From contig NZ_UEYQ01000011.1 in NCBI RefSeq assembly GCF_900492205.1, positions 58,894 through 122,893 on the forward strand: 64,000 bases of DNA. Direction: 5' to 3'. Shown here one piece after another: positions 27,109 through 35,899 of this stretch. This stretch comes from Ciceribacter sp. T2.26MG-112.2 (GTDB lineage: Bacteria > Pseudomonadota > Alphaproteobacteria > Rhizobiales > Rhizobiaceae). The notes under the pieces are model-generated. The model ran no database searches. It was not told the origin of the DNA and saw only the letters and a list, made by a program, of their open reading frames with translations. Both the position numbers and the translations under genes were made by a program. Each line of letters starts with the position of its first letter. The first letter of the stretch is position 1.

Positions 27109-28821
27109 ATGTTTCGTCGGCTTATCTCCTGTGTTTCGCTGCTGTTTCTCGTCGGGGCCGCCGGTTTGGCGATTGCAGAGGAACGCTATCAGCCGTTCGC
27201 CGAGAACCGCGGCTGGACGGTGGCCTATGATCGCCAGGACAAGGTCTGCATTGCCAGCCCGAAGGGCGCCAAGGACGGCCTGTTCTTCATCCGGCCGAGC
27301 GGCAATGTCGTCGTCGTGCTGGTCGCAACCAGCAAACTCGGCTGGCTGACCCATGAGCAGGACTACGACGTCGTCGTCCATACCGATCGGCGCAAATGGA
27401 CCGGCACCATGCGGGCGAACGTCACCGACGGCTCCGGCGGTCTCTACCTGACCAATCCCCATGCGAGCTTCATGGCGGCGCTACGCGATGCCGGGCGGAT
27501 GACGCTGAGCGTCGATAATGTCAGCTACGGTCCGTTCTCGCTCTCCGGCTCCAGCGACACGCTCAAGCAGATTGCCGATTGCGCACGGGCGCTCGATCGC
27601 GGCGACTTCGGCCCGGCCAGGACGGAGGAAACGAGCGAGGCCCGGGAGGTGATCATCGGCTCCGGCATGATGGTCGACTGGACGCGGGACGATTTCGGCA
27701 AGATCTATACGAACGGGGATTGGGCGCTGACGCTGAACGGCGAGGACAGTGACGAAGGGACGGCGACGGCCGTGCTGAGCGTCCGGCACAAGGACAAGGG
27801 CGAGACGGTGATCCGGCTGGAAACCGGTCCGGACGAGATGGCGCGCGGCCAGATCGGCATCTATCCGCTGCAATGGGCGGAGCCGGGCGTGGTGTTTTCC
27901 TCGTTCAGCGGCGGGGCACACTGCTGCACGGCGGTGGCGCTGGCGCATGCGAGCGACGATGCGGTGAAGGCCGTCGAGCTTGGCACGTTCGACGGCTTCG
28001 GCGTGACGCCGGCCGATCTCGACGAAGACGGCAATGTCGAATTCGACCTGCGCGACGATCGCTTCCTCTACGCCTTTTCGAGCTACGCCGAATCCGCGCC
28101 GCCGGTGAAGATCATGGCCTTGCGTGACGGCGAGGTCAGCGACGTGACGCGGGACGTCTCCTTCCGGCCGGTCATCGAGCGGCGGCTGACGGCCTCGATG
28201 CGCGCCTGCTTCGAGCAATCGACCGCCGGCGTCTGCGCCGGAGCGCTCGGCAATGCGGCGCTCATGGGCTATTTCCCCGCGGCGCTCGAACTGATGGCGC
28301 TGGAGGAGATCGACAAGCAGATGGAGGACTATTTCCTCGACTGCGACGACACTACGGCCTGCAAGGGCCAGAAGCGCTTCGAGGATTTTGCCGAGGCGGT
28401 GGCATGGCGGCTGGAGAACTGGGGCTACGGAACGCAGGCCATGCTCGACGACAAGGTGACGGCCTTTGTCGAGGAACTGGCGAGCGCGAAGGACGGCTAT
28501 GCGCCGGAAAACGCCGATGCGGAGAACGAATATTCCTGTGACATGGGGCCGCTGACGTTCGAATATGATGCCGCCAAGAAAAGGGCGCTGGTCCGGGGCT
28601 ATGAATATGGCTGTAATTTCGGCGCCGCCGCGATGCTCAAGGACAGTCTGGTGGTCGACCTCCTGTGTTCCGGCGAGGCCGATTTCTGGCTGGACCGGCA
28701 TGTCTATGCACGTGACGGCGAGGCGCTGATGTCGCTGTCGGCGACCGGCGCGCTCGATTCCGGCGGCGCGACGCGCTTCGAGCGGTGCCCGGCCAAGCCG
28801 GCGGGTTCCAACCAGCCATGA
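27109..28821 (+). CDS. Exported protein of unknown function
   Basis: 570 residues with a clear signal peptide (1-23, cleavage after AIA). Residues ~25-165 look like an invasion-associated locus B (IalB)-like domain: GWTVAYDRQDKVCIASPK near the start and VSYGPFSLSGSSDTLKQIADCARAL at its end. The middle contains GGAHCCTAVALAH and the Asp-rich TPADLDEDGNVEFDLRDDRF, similar to calcium-binding repeats. The C-terminal part has several Cys (SCDMG, YGCNFG, LLCSG) suited to periplasmic disulfides. The ATG follows AAGGGGGG. The family is not certain. Confidence 0.7.
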   Translation: MFRRLISCVSLLFLVGAAGLAIAEERYQPFAENRGWTVAYDRQDKVCIASPKGAKDGLFFIRPSGNVVVVLVATSKLGWLTHEQDYDVVVHTDRRKWTGTMRANVTDGSGGLYLTNPHASFMAALRDAGRMTLSVDNVSYGPFSLSGSSDTLKQIADCARALDRGDFGPARTEETSEAREVIIGSGMMVDWTRDDFGKIYTNGDWALTLNGEDSDEGTATAVLSVRHKDKGETVIRLETGPDEMARGQIGIYPLQWAEPGVVFSSFSGGAHCCTAVALAHASDDAVKAVELGTFDGFGVTPADLDEDGNVEFDLRDDRFLYAFSSYAESAPPVKIMALRDGEVSDVTRDVSFRPVIERRLTASMRACFEQSTAGVCAGALGNAALMGYFPAALELMALEEIDKQMEDYFLDCDDTTACKGQKRFEDFAEAVAWRLENWGYGTQAMLDDKVTAFVEELASAKDGYAPENADAENEYSCDMGPLTFEYDAAKKRALVRGYEYGCNFGAAAMLKDSLVVDLLCSGEADFWLDRHVYARDGEALMSLSATGALDSGGATRFERCPAKPAGSNQP

Positions 28822-28823
28822 AA

Positions 28824-28845
28824 AAGGCGGCATGGTCGCCGCCTT
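28824..28845 (-). terminator. Intrinsic terminator of the FlxA-like gene
   Basis: AAGGCGGC pairs perfectly with GCCGCCTT around a six-base loop. Read on the minus strand it lies 26 bases after the stop of the FlxA-like gene and is followed by five T. The same stem may also stop the converging plus-strand gene. Confidence 0.8.
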
Positions 28846-28870
28846 CTCTGGTCATCAAGGGCAAATCGGC

Positions 28871-29242
28871 TCAGACGTAGGCGTAGCGTTCGCCGAACGG
28901 CGTCTCTTCGTCGTAATTGGTGGTGCCGATCTTGTCGCTTTCGCCGGACAGGAGGGCAGGCTCCGTTTGCTCCGCCGTGGGCTTTTCGGCGGCGTTTTCG
29001 GCGGCTTCCATCTGCGCCATCTGGGCTTCGAGCTTGGCCAGCGAGGCGCGAAGGTCAGTCAGCGCATCGCTTATCTCCGACTTCTGGTCGTCGGTTTCGG
29101 TGCTGGCCAGTTCCTCTTCCTTCGAGGTGATCTGGCTTTCGAGCTTGGCGATCGACGACTTCAGCGAGGCCGTGGTGGAGCCCGATTGGTCGAGCGCGGT
29201 GGTGGAGGTCGTGGCCGAGGTAGAGGAAATTGCGGTTACCAT
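28871..29242 (-). CDS. FlxA-like coiled-coil protein
   Basis: 123 residues: a Ser/Thr-rich head (MVTAISSTSATTSTT), a central coiled coil (about 30-85, KSSIAKLESQITSKEEEL and LTDLRASLAKLEAQM), and an acidic tail. This layout resembles the FlxA-like family; the function is unknown. The ATG at 29242 is chosen because AAGGA lies nine bases upstream, and the longer open frame adds only unlikely sequence. No signal peptide. Followed by a strong terminator. Confidence 0.65.
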   Translation of the reverse strand: MVTAISSTSATTSTTALDQSGSTTASLKSSIAKLESQITSKEEELASTETDDQKSEISDALTDLRASLAKLEAQMAQMEAAENAAEKPTAEQTEPALLSGESDKIGTTNYDEETPFGERYAYV

Positions 29243-29430
29243 GTTCTTAAATCCTTGAAATAAAGGAGCTTTGCGAAACCACGTCACACGGTCGGATCGA
29301 TGGGCAAATACGCGTAACTGAGCCTTGAAATACGGGGCATCGACGCAATCATTGATGGGCAATCCCAGACTAGGACGAATCCCTTAATGAATAGTTTGGT
29401 TGTATAATGTTTTGCGCGCTGCTCTTTCGG

Positions 29431-29649
29431 TCAATGCTGGGCGGCGGCCTTGAGGCGGGCGAGGACGTGAAGTCTGGCGGCCGAGGAGAGGTTGGTACGT
29501 GGGTCACGGTTCTCGTCGATCTCGACGACGAGTGCGGCGAGCGGGATCCGGCGCTCGGCGGCGATGGCGTTCAGCTCGTCCCAGAATTCCTCTTCCAGCG
29601 AGAAACTGGTGCGGTGGCCGTGCAGGGTGAGCGAATGCTTGCGGATCAT
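29431..29649 (-). CDS. Ribbon-helix-helix domain protein
   Basis: 72 residues matching the RHH_4-type domain: IRKHSLTLHGHRTSFSLEEEFW, then IAAERRIPLAALVVEID and NLSSAARLHVLARL. Such proteins are small DNA-binding regulators, often dimeric. It is the last of three genes running with sspB and DUF4169, an arrangement common in rhizobia. The target is unknown. Confidence 0.85.
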   Translation of the reverse strand: MIRKHSLTLHGHRTSFSLEEEFWDELNAIAAERRIPLAALVVEIDENRDPRTNLSSAARLHVLARLKAAAQH

Positions 29650-29742
29650 CGTGGCTCCGGCTCGGACATTGATTCAAGGGCCTGACAAGGTGATTCCGCA
29701 ACTGCGTGCAGGTGCTTGATCGGCAACCGATTTCGCCGTCGG

Positions 29743-29934
29743 CTATTCGTCGTCGGAGCGGTCGAGGCGGCCCTGGTCGAGCGTCTTTTCCGCCTTGGCG
29801 TTGAGGGCGTCGGTGAGGTTCTTCTCGGCCTTGCTGCGGCCGAAGGTCAGTCGGTTCTGTTCCGCCTGACGTTCCTTTTCGGAGCGGGCCTTGACCTTGC
29901 GAAACTGGCGGAGATTGACGACGTCTGCGCTCAT
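29743..29934 (-). CDS. DUF4169 family protein
   Basis: 63 residues, highly charged. The pattern VVNLRQFRKVKARSEKERQ followed by NRLTFGRSKAEK is typical of DUF4169, a small alphaproteobacterial family without known function. It lies 56 bases downstream of sspB on the same strand and may be cotranscribed with it. A helical, possibly nucleic-acid-binding, nature is suggested only by composition. Confidence 0.85.
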   Translation of the reverse strand: MSADVVNLRQFRKVKARSEKERQAEQNRLTFGRSKAEKNLTDALNAKAEKTLDQGRLDRSDDE

Positions 29935-29990
29935 GGCTCTGATCCCGAAACGGCGCGCGATCGGCTCGCGGCGCCCAGGTGCTGTTGGGC

Positions 29991-30500
29991 CTACTGCTTC
30001 TTGCGGAAGGCGTCGAGCGAGACGACCGAACCGGGCTTCTTTTCCTCGTCGCCGGCCTTCGGCTCGGACTGATCCTCGCTGCGCTCGACGGCGGCGATCG
30101 GATAGGCGGTGATCTCGGCGCCTTCCTCTCCCTCGTCGGCCAAGGGCACGTCGAATTCGAGCTCGAAGTTGACGGAAGGATCGTAGAAGCCGCGAATGGC
30201 GTTGAACGGAATGACCAGTTTTTCCGGGGTGTCGGAGAAGGAAAGGCCGATCTCGAACAGGCTGTCGGTGACCTTGAGGTCCCAGAACTGGTGCTGGACG
30301 ACGATGGTCATCTGCTCGGCATACTTGGCCTTCAGATGCTGCGAGATGCGCACGCCCGGCGCCCCGGTCAGGAAGGTGATGAAGAAATGATGGTCACCCG
30401 GAAGACGACCGGTGGCTGCGACTTCGGTCAATACCTTGCGGATGACGCCGCGCAGCGCGTCCTGAGCCAGAATGTCGTAGCGAATATGGTCGTTCCCCAT
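29991..30500 (-). CDS. sspB: SspB family ClpXP adaptor protein
   Basis: 169-residue adaptor that binds the ssrA tag and delivers tagged proteins to ClpXP. The folded N-domain (about 1-120) includes HHFFITFLTGAPGVRIS and MTIVVQHQFWDLKV, typical of alphaproteobacterial SspB. The acidic linker ends in the ClpX-binding motif GSVVSLDAFRKK. The ATG at 30500 follows AGGA; the longer frame upstream is noncoding. It lies directly downstream of the tmRNA gene on the same strand, so tag and adaptor are encoded side by side. Confidence 0.93.
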   Translation of the reverse strand: MGNDHIRYDILAQDALRGVIRKVLTEVAATGRLPGDHHFFITFLTGAPGVRISQHLKAKYAEQMTIVVQHQFWDLKVTDSLFEIGLSFSDTPEKLVIPFNAIRGFYDPSVNFELEFDVPLADEGEEGAEITAYPIAAVERSEDQSEPKAGDEEKKPGSVVSLDAFRKKQ

Positions 30501-30654
30501 AGATCCTGTCTTTCTCTTGCTTGGCGTCTTCGCGCGGCTATATGCCACGACGCCGCATTCGGGGAAAGCCCCCGTCACCCGAGTCATGACGAAGCATATT
30601 ACACGATTTGAAACGCGGAAGGTAGGCAAAGGGAGGGGAAGGTGAAGGCTTCTG

Positions 30655-30968
30655 TTGCCAGGTGCCTTCGGACCCCGCCTCAAGGGGCTAACCTTGAGGG
30701 CTTAGTTCGGATTTCCCGCACCGCCATTAGGCAGCGAGAGCATAACCCTTAGCGTTGTTGTCGTTTGCAACTACACTTGTGACCCGATAACGGCGGTATC
30801 ATGCCGAGCAAAAGTTCGATCTTTACACCCTTGTCGATCCTATTTCGCCCCCATCAAAAGCCGGTCAAAAGACCGACCGGTTTTTGGTGGAGGCGCCGGG
30901 TACCGCCCCCGGGTCCAATAGGTTTATTACACCGACCGTTTATCGCCATAGCCGGAGCAAGCCCCGGC
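30655..30968 (-). ncRNA. ssrA: Circularly permuted two-piece tmRNA (alphaproteobacterial type)
   Basis: On the minus strand the acceptor piece comes first: T-arm-like GGACCCGGGGGCGGTACCC, then CGCCTCC and CCA ending at 30885. An intervening segment with a small hairpin (ACCGGTC/GACCGGC) follows. The coding piece begins with GGGGGCG at 30852, which pairs with CGCCTCC to form the acceptor stem. The tag frame GCA...TAA at 30768-30727 encodes ANDNNAKGYALAA. The tmRNA rescues stalled ribosomes and tags the product for ClpXP. The outer ends are estimated: a TATATC box at 30975-30980 suggests a 5' end near 30968, and the 3' end near 30655 is approximate. Confidence 0.93.
30727..30768 (-). other. tmRNA tag reading frame
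   Basis: Thirteen codons plus TAA encoding ANDNNAKGYALAA. It has the AND start shared by alphaproteobacterial tags (SspB contacts) and the LAA end recognised by ClpX. The resume codon is GCA. Confidence 0.93.
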
Positions 30969-31027
30969 AAGGGAGATATAGGTGTTTCATTCGCCGATGA
31001 AAAGGGCCAAGCGAAAGGAAGTTTTCC

Positions 31028-31744
31028 TCAGCAGCGATTGACGAAGCCGACATAGTCGCGGCCCTTCTTTTCGTAGTACTTGAGGATGAAGCCGCGGGTT
31101 GCGCCGCCGTCCATCGGGATCTCGCAGCGAACGCCCCATTTGGTGTCGAAACAGGCGTTGACGATGATGCACTGGCCGGCCTTCACCTGGCCGACGACCT
31201 GGCTTTCGAGGCTGCGTTCGCGGCGGATGTTCATCAGACCGGTGATCAAAACCCGGACCGGATGCGGGCCGCGCGGCGCGACCGTGTCCTCGGGGCTGAC
31301 GCACTTGCCCGTGTCCTCGCGGATGTAGCAGGGGTTTGCGCCGCCGCCCGTCTGCGGCTGTGCGGCATCCTTGCGCTGGCCGCCCGCCGGGCGCATCACG
31401 ACCAGCGAACCGTCGGCGAGCCGGCCGTTCATGATGCCGCGCGCCGGGGCGAAGCTTGCGATCGGGCGGCCGTCAATGCCGAAGAGGATGAAGCCGTTGC
31501 GCTCGGGCGCCCAGCCGTTGACGAAGGCGAGCGGCCCTATACACAGGATCGAGCGGGCGGCGAGGCGTCCGGCAAAGGCGTGGTTCTGCAGTTCGATCTG
31601 GCATTGTCCGACCGGCCCGCCGGCCTCGACATTCCACATGCCGACGAGGCGATCGGGCGCACCGGACTGGGCGCGGGCGGGAAGGGGAGCCGTCGCCATG
31701 GAAAGCGCCGCCGTCAATGCCAGGATGAGCCGTTTGAATGCCAT
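31028..31744 (-). CDS. Exported AprI/Inh-like protein with C-terminal SH3 domain
   Basis: 238 residues with a signal peptide (1-24, cleavage near ARA-QSG). Residues ~30-105 (LVGMWNVEAGGPVGQCQIEL ... CIGPLAFVNGWAPERNGFILF) match the AprI/Inh metalloprotease-inhibitor fold, a small lipocalin-like barrel. The C-terminal ~70 residues (VRVLITGLMNIRRERSLESQVVGQV) look like a bacterial SH3 domain. The ATG at 31744 is preferred because the longer frame hides the signal peptide. A periplasmic protective or wall-associated role is inferred. No metalloprotease gene is adjacent. Confidence 0.8.
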   Translation of the reverse strand: MAFKRLILALTAALSMATAPLPARAQSGAPDRLVGMWNVEAGGPVGQCQIELQNHAFAGRLAARSILCIGPLAFVNGWAPERNGFILFGIDGRPIASFAPARGIMNGRLADGSLVVMRPAGGQRKDAAQPQTGGGANPCYIREDTGKCVSPEDTVAPRGPHPVRVLITGLMNIRRERSLESQVVGQVKAGQCIIVNACFDTKWGVRCEIPMDGGATRGFILKYYEKKGRDYVGFVNRC

Positions 31745-31957
31745 TCGCGTGTGCCTCCGTCCGGCGGGCTTGTCGACCGCACGTTCCGGACTAGGTTCAT
31801 TGCCGGATTCTTGGCAAAACTCAATTGGTGCCGGCGAATTCTCGCCATCTTCAGGCGCGGCAAGCCAAGCCGCTTGACGGTCACAAGCGCTTCTCACATT
31901 CTGCTGTTCAAGCGGGCGCGCATGAGACGCCCGCGTTCAAGCGAAAGGAAGAAGGCC

Positions 31958-32266
31958 ATGACGGACTATCTTGCAGATGTGAAGCACTATGACCCGAGTG
32001 CCGACGAGGCGGTGGTCAACAAGATCGTGCGCCACCTCGGAATTGCCCTGCGCAACCGCGACTCCTCGCTCGTATCCGCGTCCGATCCGGAGGAGCTCGC
32101 CCGCGTCAAGGAAAAGTGGTGCGGCAAGAAGCTCGGCGTCACCGGCCCCTCCGCCGACAAGGCCGTCGACACGGTCTGCACCATCATGGCGAAGGACAAC
32201 AGCAAGTCGCGCGTGACCTTCTATTATCTGGTCGCCAAGGAACTGGGAAAACTCGAGGATCTCTGA
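31958..32266 (+). CDS. DUF2853 family protein
   Basis: 102 residues, soluble and charged. The pattern MTDYLADVKHYDPSADEAVV, then NRDSSLVSASDPEELARVK and VCTIMAKDNSKSRVTFYYLVAKELGKL, matches DUF2853, of unknown function. The ATG follows AAAGGAAGAAGG. It precedes thyA by 88 bases on the same strand and may have its own promoter. The region upstream contains nothing else recognised. Confidence 0.9.
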   Translation: MTDYLADVKHYDPSADEAVVNKIVRHLGIALRNRDSSLVSASDPEELARVKEKWCGKKLGVTGPSADKAVDTVCTIMAKDNSKSRVTFYYLVAKELGKLEDL

Positions 32267-32354
32267 CGCCAATCTTGGATAACCGCCGCGCCGTCTTGGT
32301 TCGGCGGCCTTGGGGCGCTAATGTTGCCGCCGAACAGGAATCGGCGGCGACACC

Positions 32355-33149
32355 ATGAAGCAATATCTCGACCTCTTGCGCCACGTAATGGACAACGGCT
32401 CCGACCGCGGCGACCGGACCGGCACGGGCACGCGCTCGGTGTTCGGCTACCAGATGCGCTTCGACCTTTCGCAAGGTTTTCCCGTCACCACGACCAAGAA
32501 GCTGCATCTGCGCTCGATCATCCACGAGCTTCTGTGGTTCCTGAAGGGCGACACCAATATCGGCTATCTCAAGGAGCACGGCGTCAGCATCTGGGACGAG
32601 TGGGCCGACGAGAACGGCGATCTCGGCCCCGTCTACGGCGCGCAGTGGCGCTCCTGGCCCGACGGCAAGGGCGGTCATATCGACCAGATCGCCAATCTGG
32701 TTCAGAGCATCACCAAGAACCCCAATTCGCGCCGCCATATCGTTTCCGCCTGGAACCCGGCGGAAGTGGACGAGATGGCCTTGCCGCCCTGTCACTGCCT
32801 GTTCCAGTTCTACGTCGCGGATGGCAAGCTCTCCTGCCAGCTCTACCAGCGCTCTGCCGACATCTTCCTCGGGGTGCCCTTCAACATCGCTTCCTACGCA
32901 CTACTCACGATGATGGTGGCGCAGGTGACGGATCTCGAGCCCGGAGACTTTGTCCATACGCTGGGGGACGCGCATCTTTATGCCAACCACTTCGAGCAGG
33001 CGAAGCTGCAGCTCTCGCGCACGCCGAAGAGGCTGCCGACAATGCGGATCAATCCGCAGGTGCGCGACCTGTTTGCCTTTCAATTCGAAGACTTTAGCCT
33101 CGAAGGTTACGAGGCCGATTCAAGCATCAAGGCGCCGATCGCCGTCTGA
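32355..33149 (+). CDS. thyA: Thymidylate synthase
   Basis: 264-residue enzyme that methylates dUMP to dTMP with methylene-tetrahydrofolate. All signatures are present: [38 protein letters not shown], the catalytic Cys in [12 protein letters not shown], and [21 protein letters not shown]. The length is standard. It is followed by folA 32 bases later, which recycles the dihydrofolate that this reaction makes. Confidence 0.98.
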   Translation: MKQYLDLLRHVMDNGSDRGDRTGTGTRSVFGYQMRFDLSQGFPVTTTKKLHLRSIIHELLWFLKGDTNIGYLKEHGVSIWDEWADENGDLGPVYGAQWRSWPDGKGGHIDQIANLVQSITKNPNSRRHIVSAWNPAEVDEMALPPCHCLFQFYVADGKLSCQLYQRSADIFLGVPFNIASYALLTMMVAQVTDLEPGDFVHTLGDAHLYANHFEQAKLQLSRTPKRLPTMRINPQVRDLFAFQFEDFSLEGYEADSSIKAPIAV

Positions 33150-33181
33150 GGGCGGCGTAAGGTTCCAGCGAAAGGCAGTCC

Positions 33182-33706
33182 ATGTCGAACCCCAGGATCA
33201 TCATCGCCGTTGCCATGGCGCAGAATGGCGTGATCGGCCGCGATGGCGACATGCCGTGGAAGCTGTCGACCGATCTCAAGCGGTTCAAGGCACTGACCAT
33301 GGGCAAGCCGCTGGTGATGGGGAGAAAGACGTTCGAGTCGGTCGGCGGCAAGCCCTTGCCTGGCCGGCCGCACGTGATCGTCAGCCGTGGGCCAAAGATC
33401 GACATGCCGGGTGTCGAGACGCAGGCGAGCCTTCAGGCGGCACTGGAGCGCGCGAAGGTGATCGCGCACGCGTCGGGCGTGGACGAAGTCTGCATTGCCG
33501 GCGGCGGCGAGATTTACCGGCAGGCGCTGCCGCTGGCCGACGAACTGCATGTGACCCATGTCGAGGCGGTGATCGACGGCGACACGGTCTTTCCGGCGAT
33601 CGATCCGGCCCTGTTCGAGCTGGTGGAGGAAACGGCGTTTCCCGCAGGCGAAAAGGACAGTTATCCGACCCGTTACGCCGTCTATCGCAGAAGAGCTGCG
33701 GCATAA
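33182..33706 (+). CDS. folA: Dihydrofolate reductase
   Basis: 174-residue NADPH-dependent reductase that regenerates tetrahydrofolate. Motifs: VAMAQNGVIGRDGDMPWKLSTDLKRFK (active-site Asp), PLVMGRKTFES, LPGRPHVIVSR and CIAGGGEIYRQALP. It follows thyA closely, forming a thymidylate cycle operon. The gap of 146 bases to hflK suggests that hflK starts a new transcript. Confidence 0.97.
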   Translation: MSNPRIIIAVAMAQNGVIGRDGDMPWKLSTDLKRFKALTMGKPLVMGRKTFESVGGKPLPGRPHVIVSRGPKIDMPGVETQASLQAALERAKVIAHASGVDEVCIAGGGEIYRQALPLADELHVTHVEAVIDGDTVFPAIDPALFELVEETAFPAGEKDSYPTRYAVYRRRAAA

Positions 33707-33852
33707 CGCATTATTTCCCATAACTCTCGAAGAAGTTAAGTGCTTTCCGTTGAAAGCGCGGGTGGCCGTACCTATAACGGGACTAACGTCCGCGAGGGGC
33801 CCGATGGTATCCGCGCAGGCATTGGGAGCGAATTTCAATCAAAGAGGTATGA

Positions 33853-34953
33853 ATGCCCTGGAGCAATCAGAACGGCGGCGGTCCATGGGGCGGCGGCGGC
33901 GGCGGCGATAACAAGGGTCCCTGGGGGCAGGGGCCGAACCGGCCGCGCGGCGGCGGTGGCGGCAATACGCCCCCCGATCTCGAGGATCTGATCCGGCGCG
34001 GTCAGGACCGGCTGAAGAACATCGTGCCGGGCGGCTTCAATGGCGGCGTGCTCGTCATTCTCGGCCTGGTGCTGGTTGCTTTCTGGCTGGTCCAGGCGAT
34101 CTACACGGTCCAGCCGGACGAGCGCGGCGTCGAGCTGCGTTTCGGCAAGCCGAAGGAAGAGATCGCCATGCCGGGCCTGCACTTTCATGTCTGGCCGCTG
34201 GAAACCGTCGAGATCACCAAGGTGACAGAGCAGCAGCAGAATATCGGCGCCAAGGCCTCGTCTTCGTCGAGCGCCGGCCTGATGCTGTCGGGTGACCAGA
34301 ACATCGTCAATGTGCAGTTCTCGGTGCTGTTTACCGTAAGCGACCCGCGCGCTTTCCTGTTCAACATCGAGGCCCCGCAACTGACCCTGCAGCAGGTCGC
34401 CGAAAGCGCCATGCGCGAAGTGGTCGGCCGTCGTCCCGCCCAGGACATTTTCCGTGACGCCCGCCAGCAGATCGCTGCCGACGTCAAGGCGATCATCCAG
34501 GGCACGATGGACAATTACGGCGCCGGCATTTCGATCAATGCGGTGGCGATCGAGGACGCGGCTCCGCCGCGCGAGGTCGCCGACGCCTTTGACGAGGTCC
34601 AGCGTGCCGAGCAGGACGAGGATCGCTTCGTCGAGGAAGCCAACAAATACTCCAACCAGCAGCTTGGTCAGGCCCGAGGCCAGGCGGCGCAGATCCGCGA
34701 AGAGGCAGCCGCCTACAAGGATCGTGTCGTCAAGGAAGCGGAAGGTGAGGCCCAGCGCTTCATCGACATTCACGAGGAATACAGCAAGGCGCCGGACGTG
34801 ACCCGCAAGCGCCTCTATCTGGAAACCATGGAGCAGGTTCTGAAGAATTCGAACAAGGTGATCATCGACCAAAACCAGAACGGCGTCGTACCCTATCTGC
34901 CGCTCAACGAAATCGGCCGCATGGGCCAGACCCAGACGCAGGGAGGCAATTGA
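33853..34953 (+). CDS. hflK: FtsH protease modulator HflK
   Basis: 366-residue SPFH/prohibitin-domain membrane protein that with HflC surrounds and modulates the FtsH protease. A Gly-rich N-tail (about 8-40) precedes one membrane segment (57-78) and the SPFH domain (QPDERGVELRFGKPKEE). A long coiled coil follows (AEQDEDRFVEEANKYSNQQL). The ATG has AAAGAGG upstream. Its TGA (34951-34953) lies two bases before the hflC ATG, so the two are coupled. Confidence 0.96.
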   Translation: MPWSNQNGGGPWGGGGGGDNKGPWGQGPNRPRGGGGGNTPPDLEDLIRRGQDRLKNIVPGGFNGGVLVILGLVLVAFWLVQAIYTVQPDERGVELRFGKPKEEIAMPGLHFHVWPLETVEITKVTEQQQNIGAKASSSSSAGLMLSGDQNIVNVQFSVLFTVSDPRAFLFNIEAPQLTLQQVAESAMREVVGRRPAQDIFRDARQQIAADVKAIIQGTMDNYGAGISINAVAIEDAAPPREVADAFDEVQRAEQDEDRFVEEANKYSNQQLGQARGQAAQIREEAAAYKDRVVKEAEGEAQRFIDIHEEYSKAPDVTRKRLYLETMEQVLKNSNKVIIDQNQNGVVPYLPLNEIGRMGQTQTQGGN

Positions 34954-34955
34954 TC

Positions 34956-35891
34956 ATGTCCAATCGTCTCGCCTATGTGCTGATCGGCCTCGCGGCCGTG
35001 TTGCTGCTGGTCTATTCGTCGGTCTTCGTCGTCAACGAGCGCCAGCAGGCGGTCGTGGTTCGATTCGGCCAGATCCAGGCCGTCCACAGCGAACCGGGGC
35101 TTTACTTCAAGCTGCCGTTCGCCTTCGCCGATGCCGATCGCGTTCAGTATGTCGAGGATCAGGCGCTGCGCTTCGATCTCGACAATATCCGCGTGCAGGT
35201 TTCGGGCGGCAAGTTCTATGAAGTCGACGCCTTCGTCGTCTACAAGATCACCGATCCCCGTCGGTTCCGTGAAACGGTCTCGGGCGATCGGGAATCCGCC
35301 GAAGCGCGGCTGCGCACCCGTCTCGATGCATCGCTGCGTCGCGTCTACGGTCTGCGTGGCTTCGAATCGGCGCTTTCCGACGCCCGCGCGTCGATGATGC
35401 AGGAAGTGCGCGACGACCTTCGGGTCGATGCGGAATCGCTCGGCGTCACCATTTCCGACGTGCGCATTCGCCGAACCGACCTGACGCAGGAAGTGTCGCA
35501 GCAGACTTTCGAGCGCATGAAGGCCGAACGACTGGCCGAGGCCGAACTGATCCGCGCCCGTGGTAATGAAGAAGGCCAGCGCCGCCGCGCCATCGCCGAC
35601 CGCCAGGTCGTCGAATTGCAGGCGGAAGCGCAGCGCGATTCGGAAATCCTGCGAGGCCAGGGCGACGCCGAACGTAACCGCGTCTTCGCCGAGGCCTTTG
35701 GTCGCGACGAAGCCTTCTTCGAGTTCTATCGCTCGATGCGGGCTTATACCGGGGCGCTCAGCAATACCGGTTCGACCATGGTGCTGTCGCCGGATTCGGA
35801 TTTCTTCCGCTTCTTCAACGACGCGCAGGGTCCGGCTGCGGCCGCGCCTGCGGCACCGGCAGCAAACGCCGTACCGGCAACCGGCAATTGA
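34956..35891 (+). CDS. hflC: FtsH protease modulator HflC
   Basis: 311-residue partner of HflK with one N-terminal membrane segment (6-24) and an SPFH domain (FVVNERQQAVVVRFGQI). A coiled coil with QRRRAIADRQVVELQAEAQRD and an Ala/Pro-rich tail follow. The ATG at 34956 is chosen over TTG at 34950 because GGGAGG stands nine bases upstream. Its stop overlaps the region of the DUF2065 start. Confidence 0.96.
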   Translation: MSNRLAYVLIGLAAVLLLVYSSVFVVNERQQAVVVRFGQIQAVHSEPGLYFKLPFAFADADRVQYVEDQALRFDLDNIRVQVSGGKFYEVDAFVVYKITDPRRFRETVSGDRESAEARLRTRLDASLRRVYGLRGFESALSDARASMMQEVRDDLRVDAESLGVTISDVRIRRTDLTQEVSQQTFERMKAERLAEAELIRARGNEEGQRRRAIADRQVVELQAEAQRDSEILRGQGDAERNRVFAEAFGRDEAFFEFYRSMRAYTGALSNTGSTMVLSPDSDFFRFFNDAQGPAAAAPAAPAANAVPATGN

Positions 35892-35899
35892 CGGTCGCC

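Noticed and set aside
30641..30721. Terminator between ssrA and sspB
   Set aside because: The TCAAGG/CCTTGA hairpin near 30680-30697 belongs to the tmRNA coding piece and has no T-run, so it was not called a terminator.
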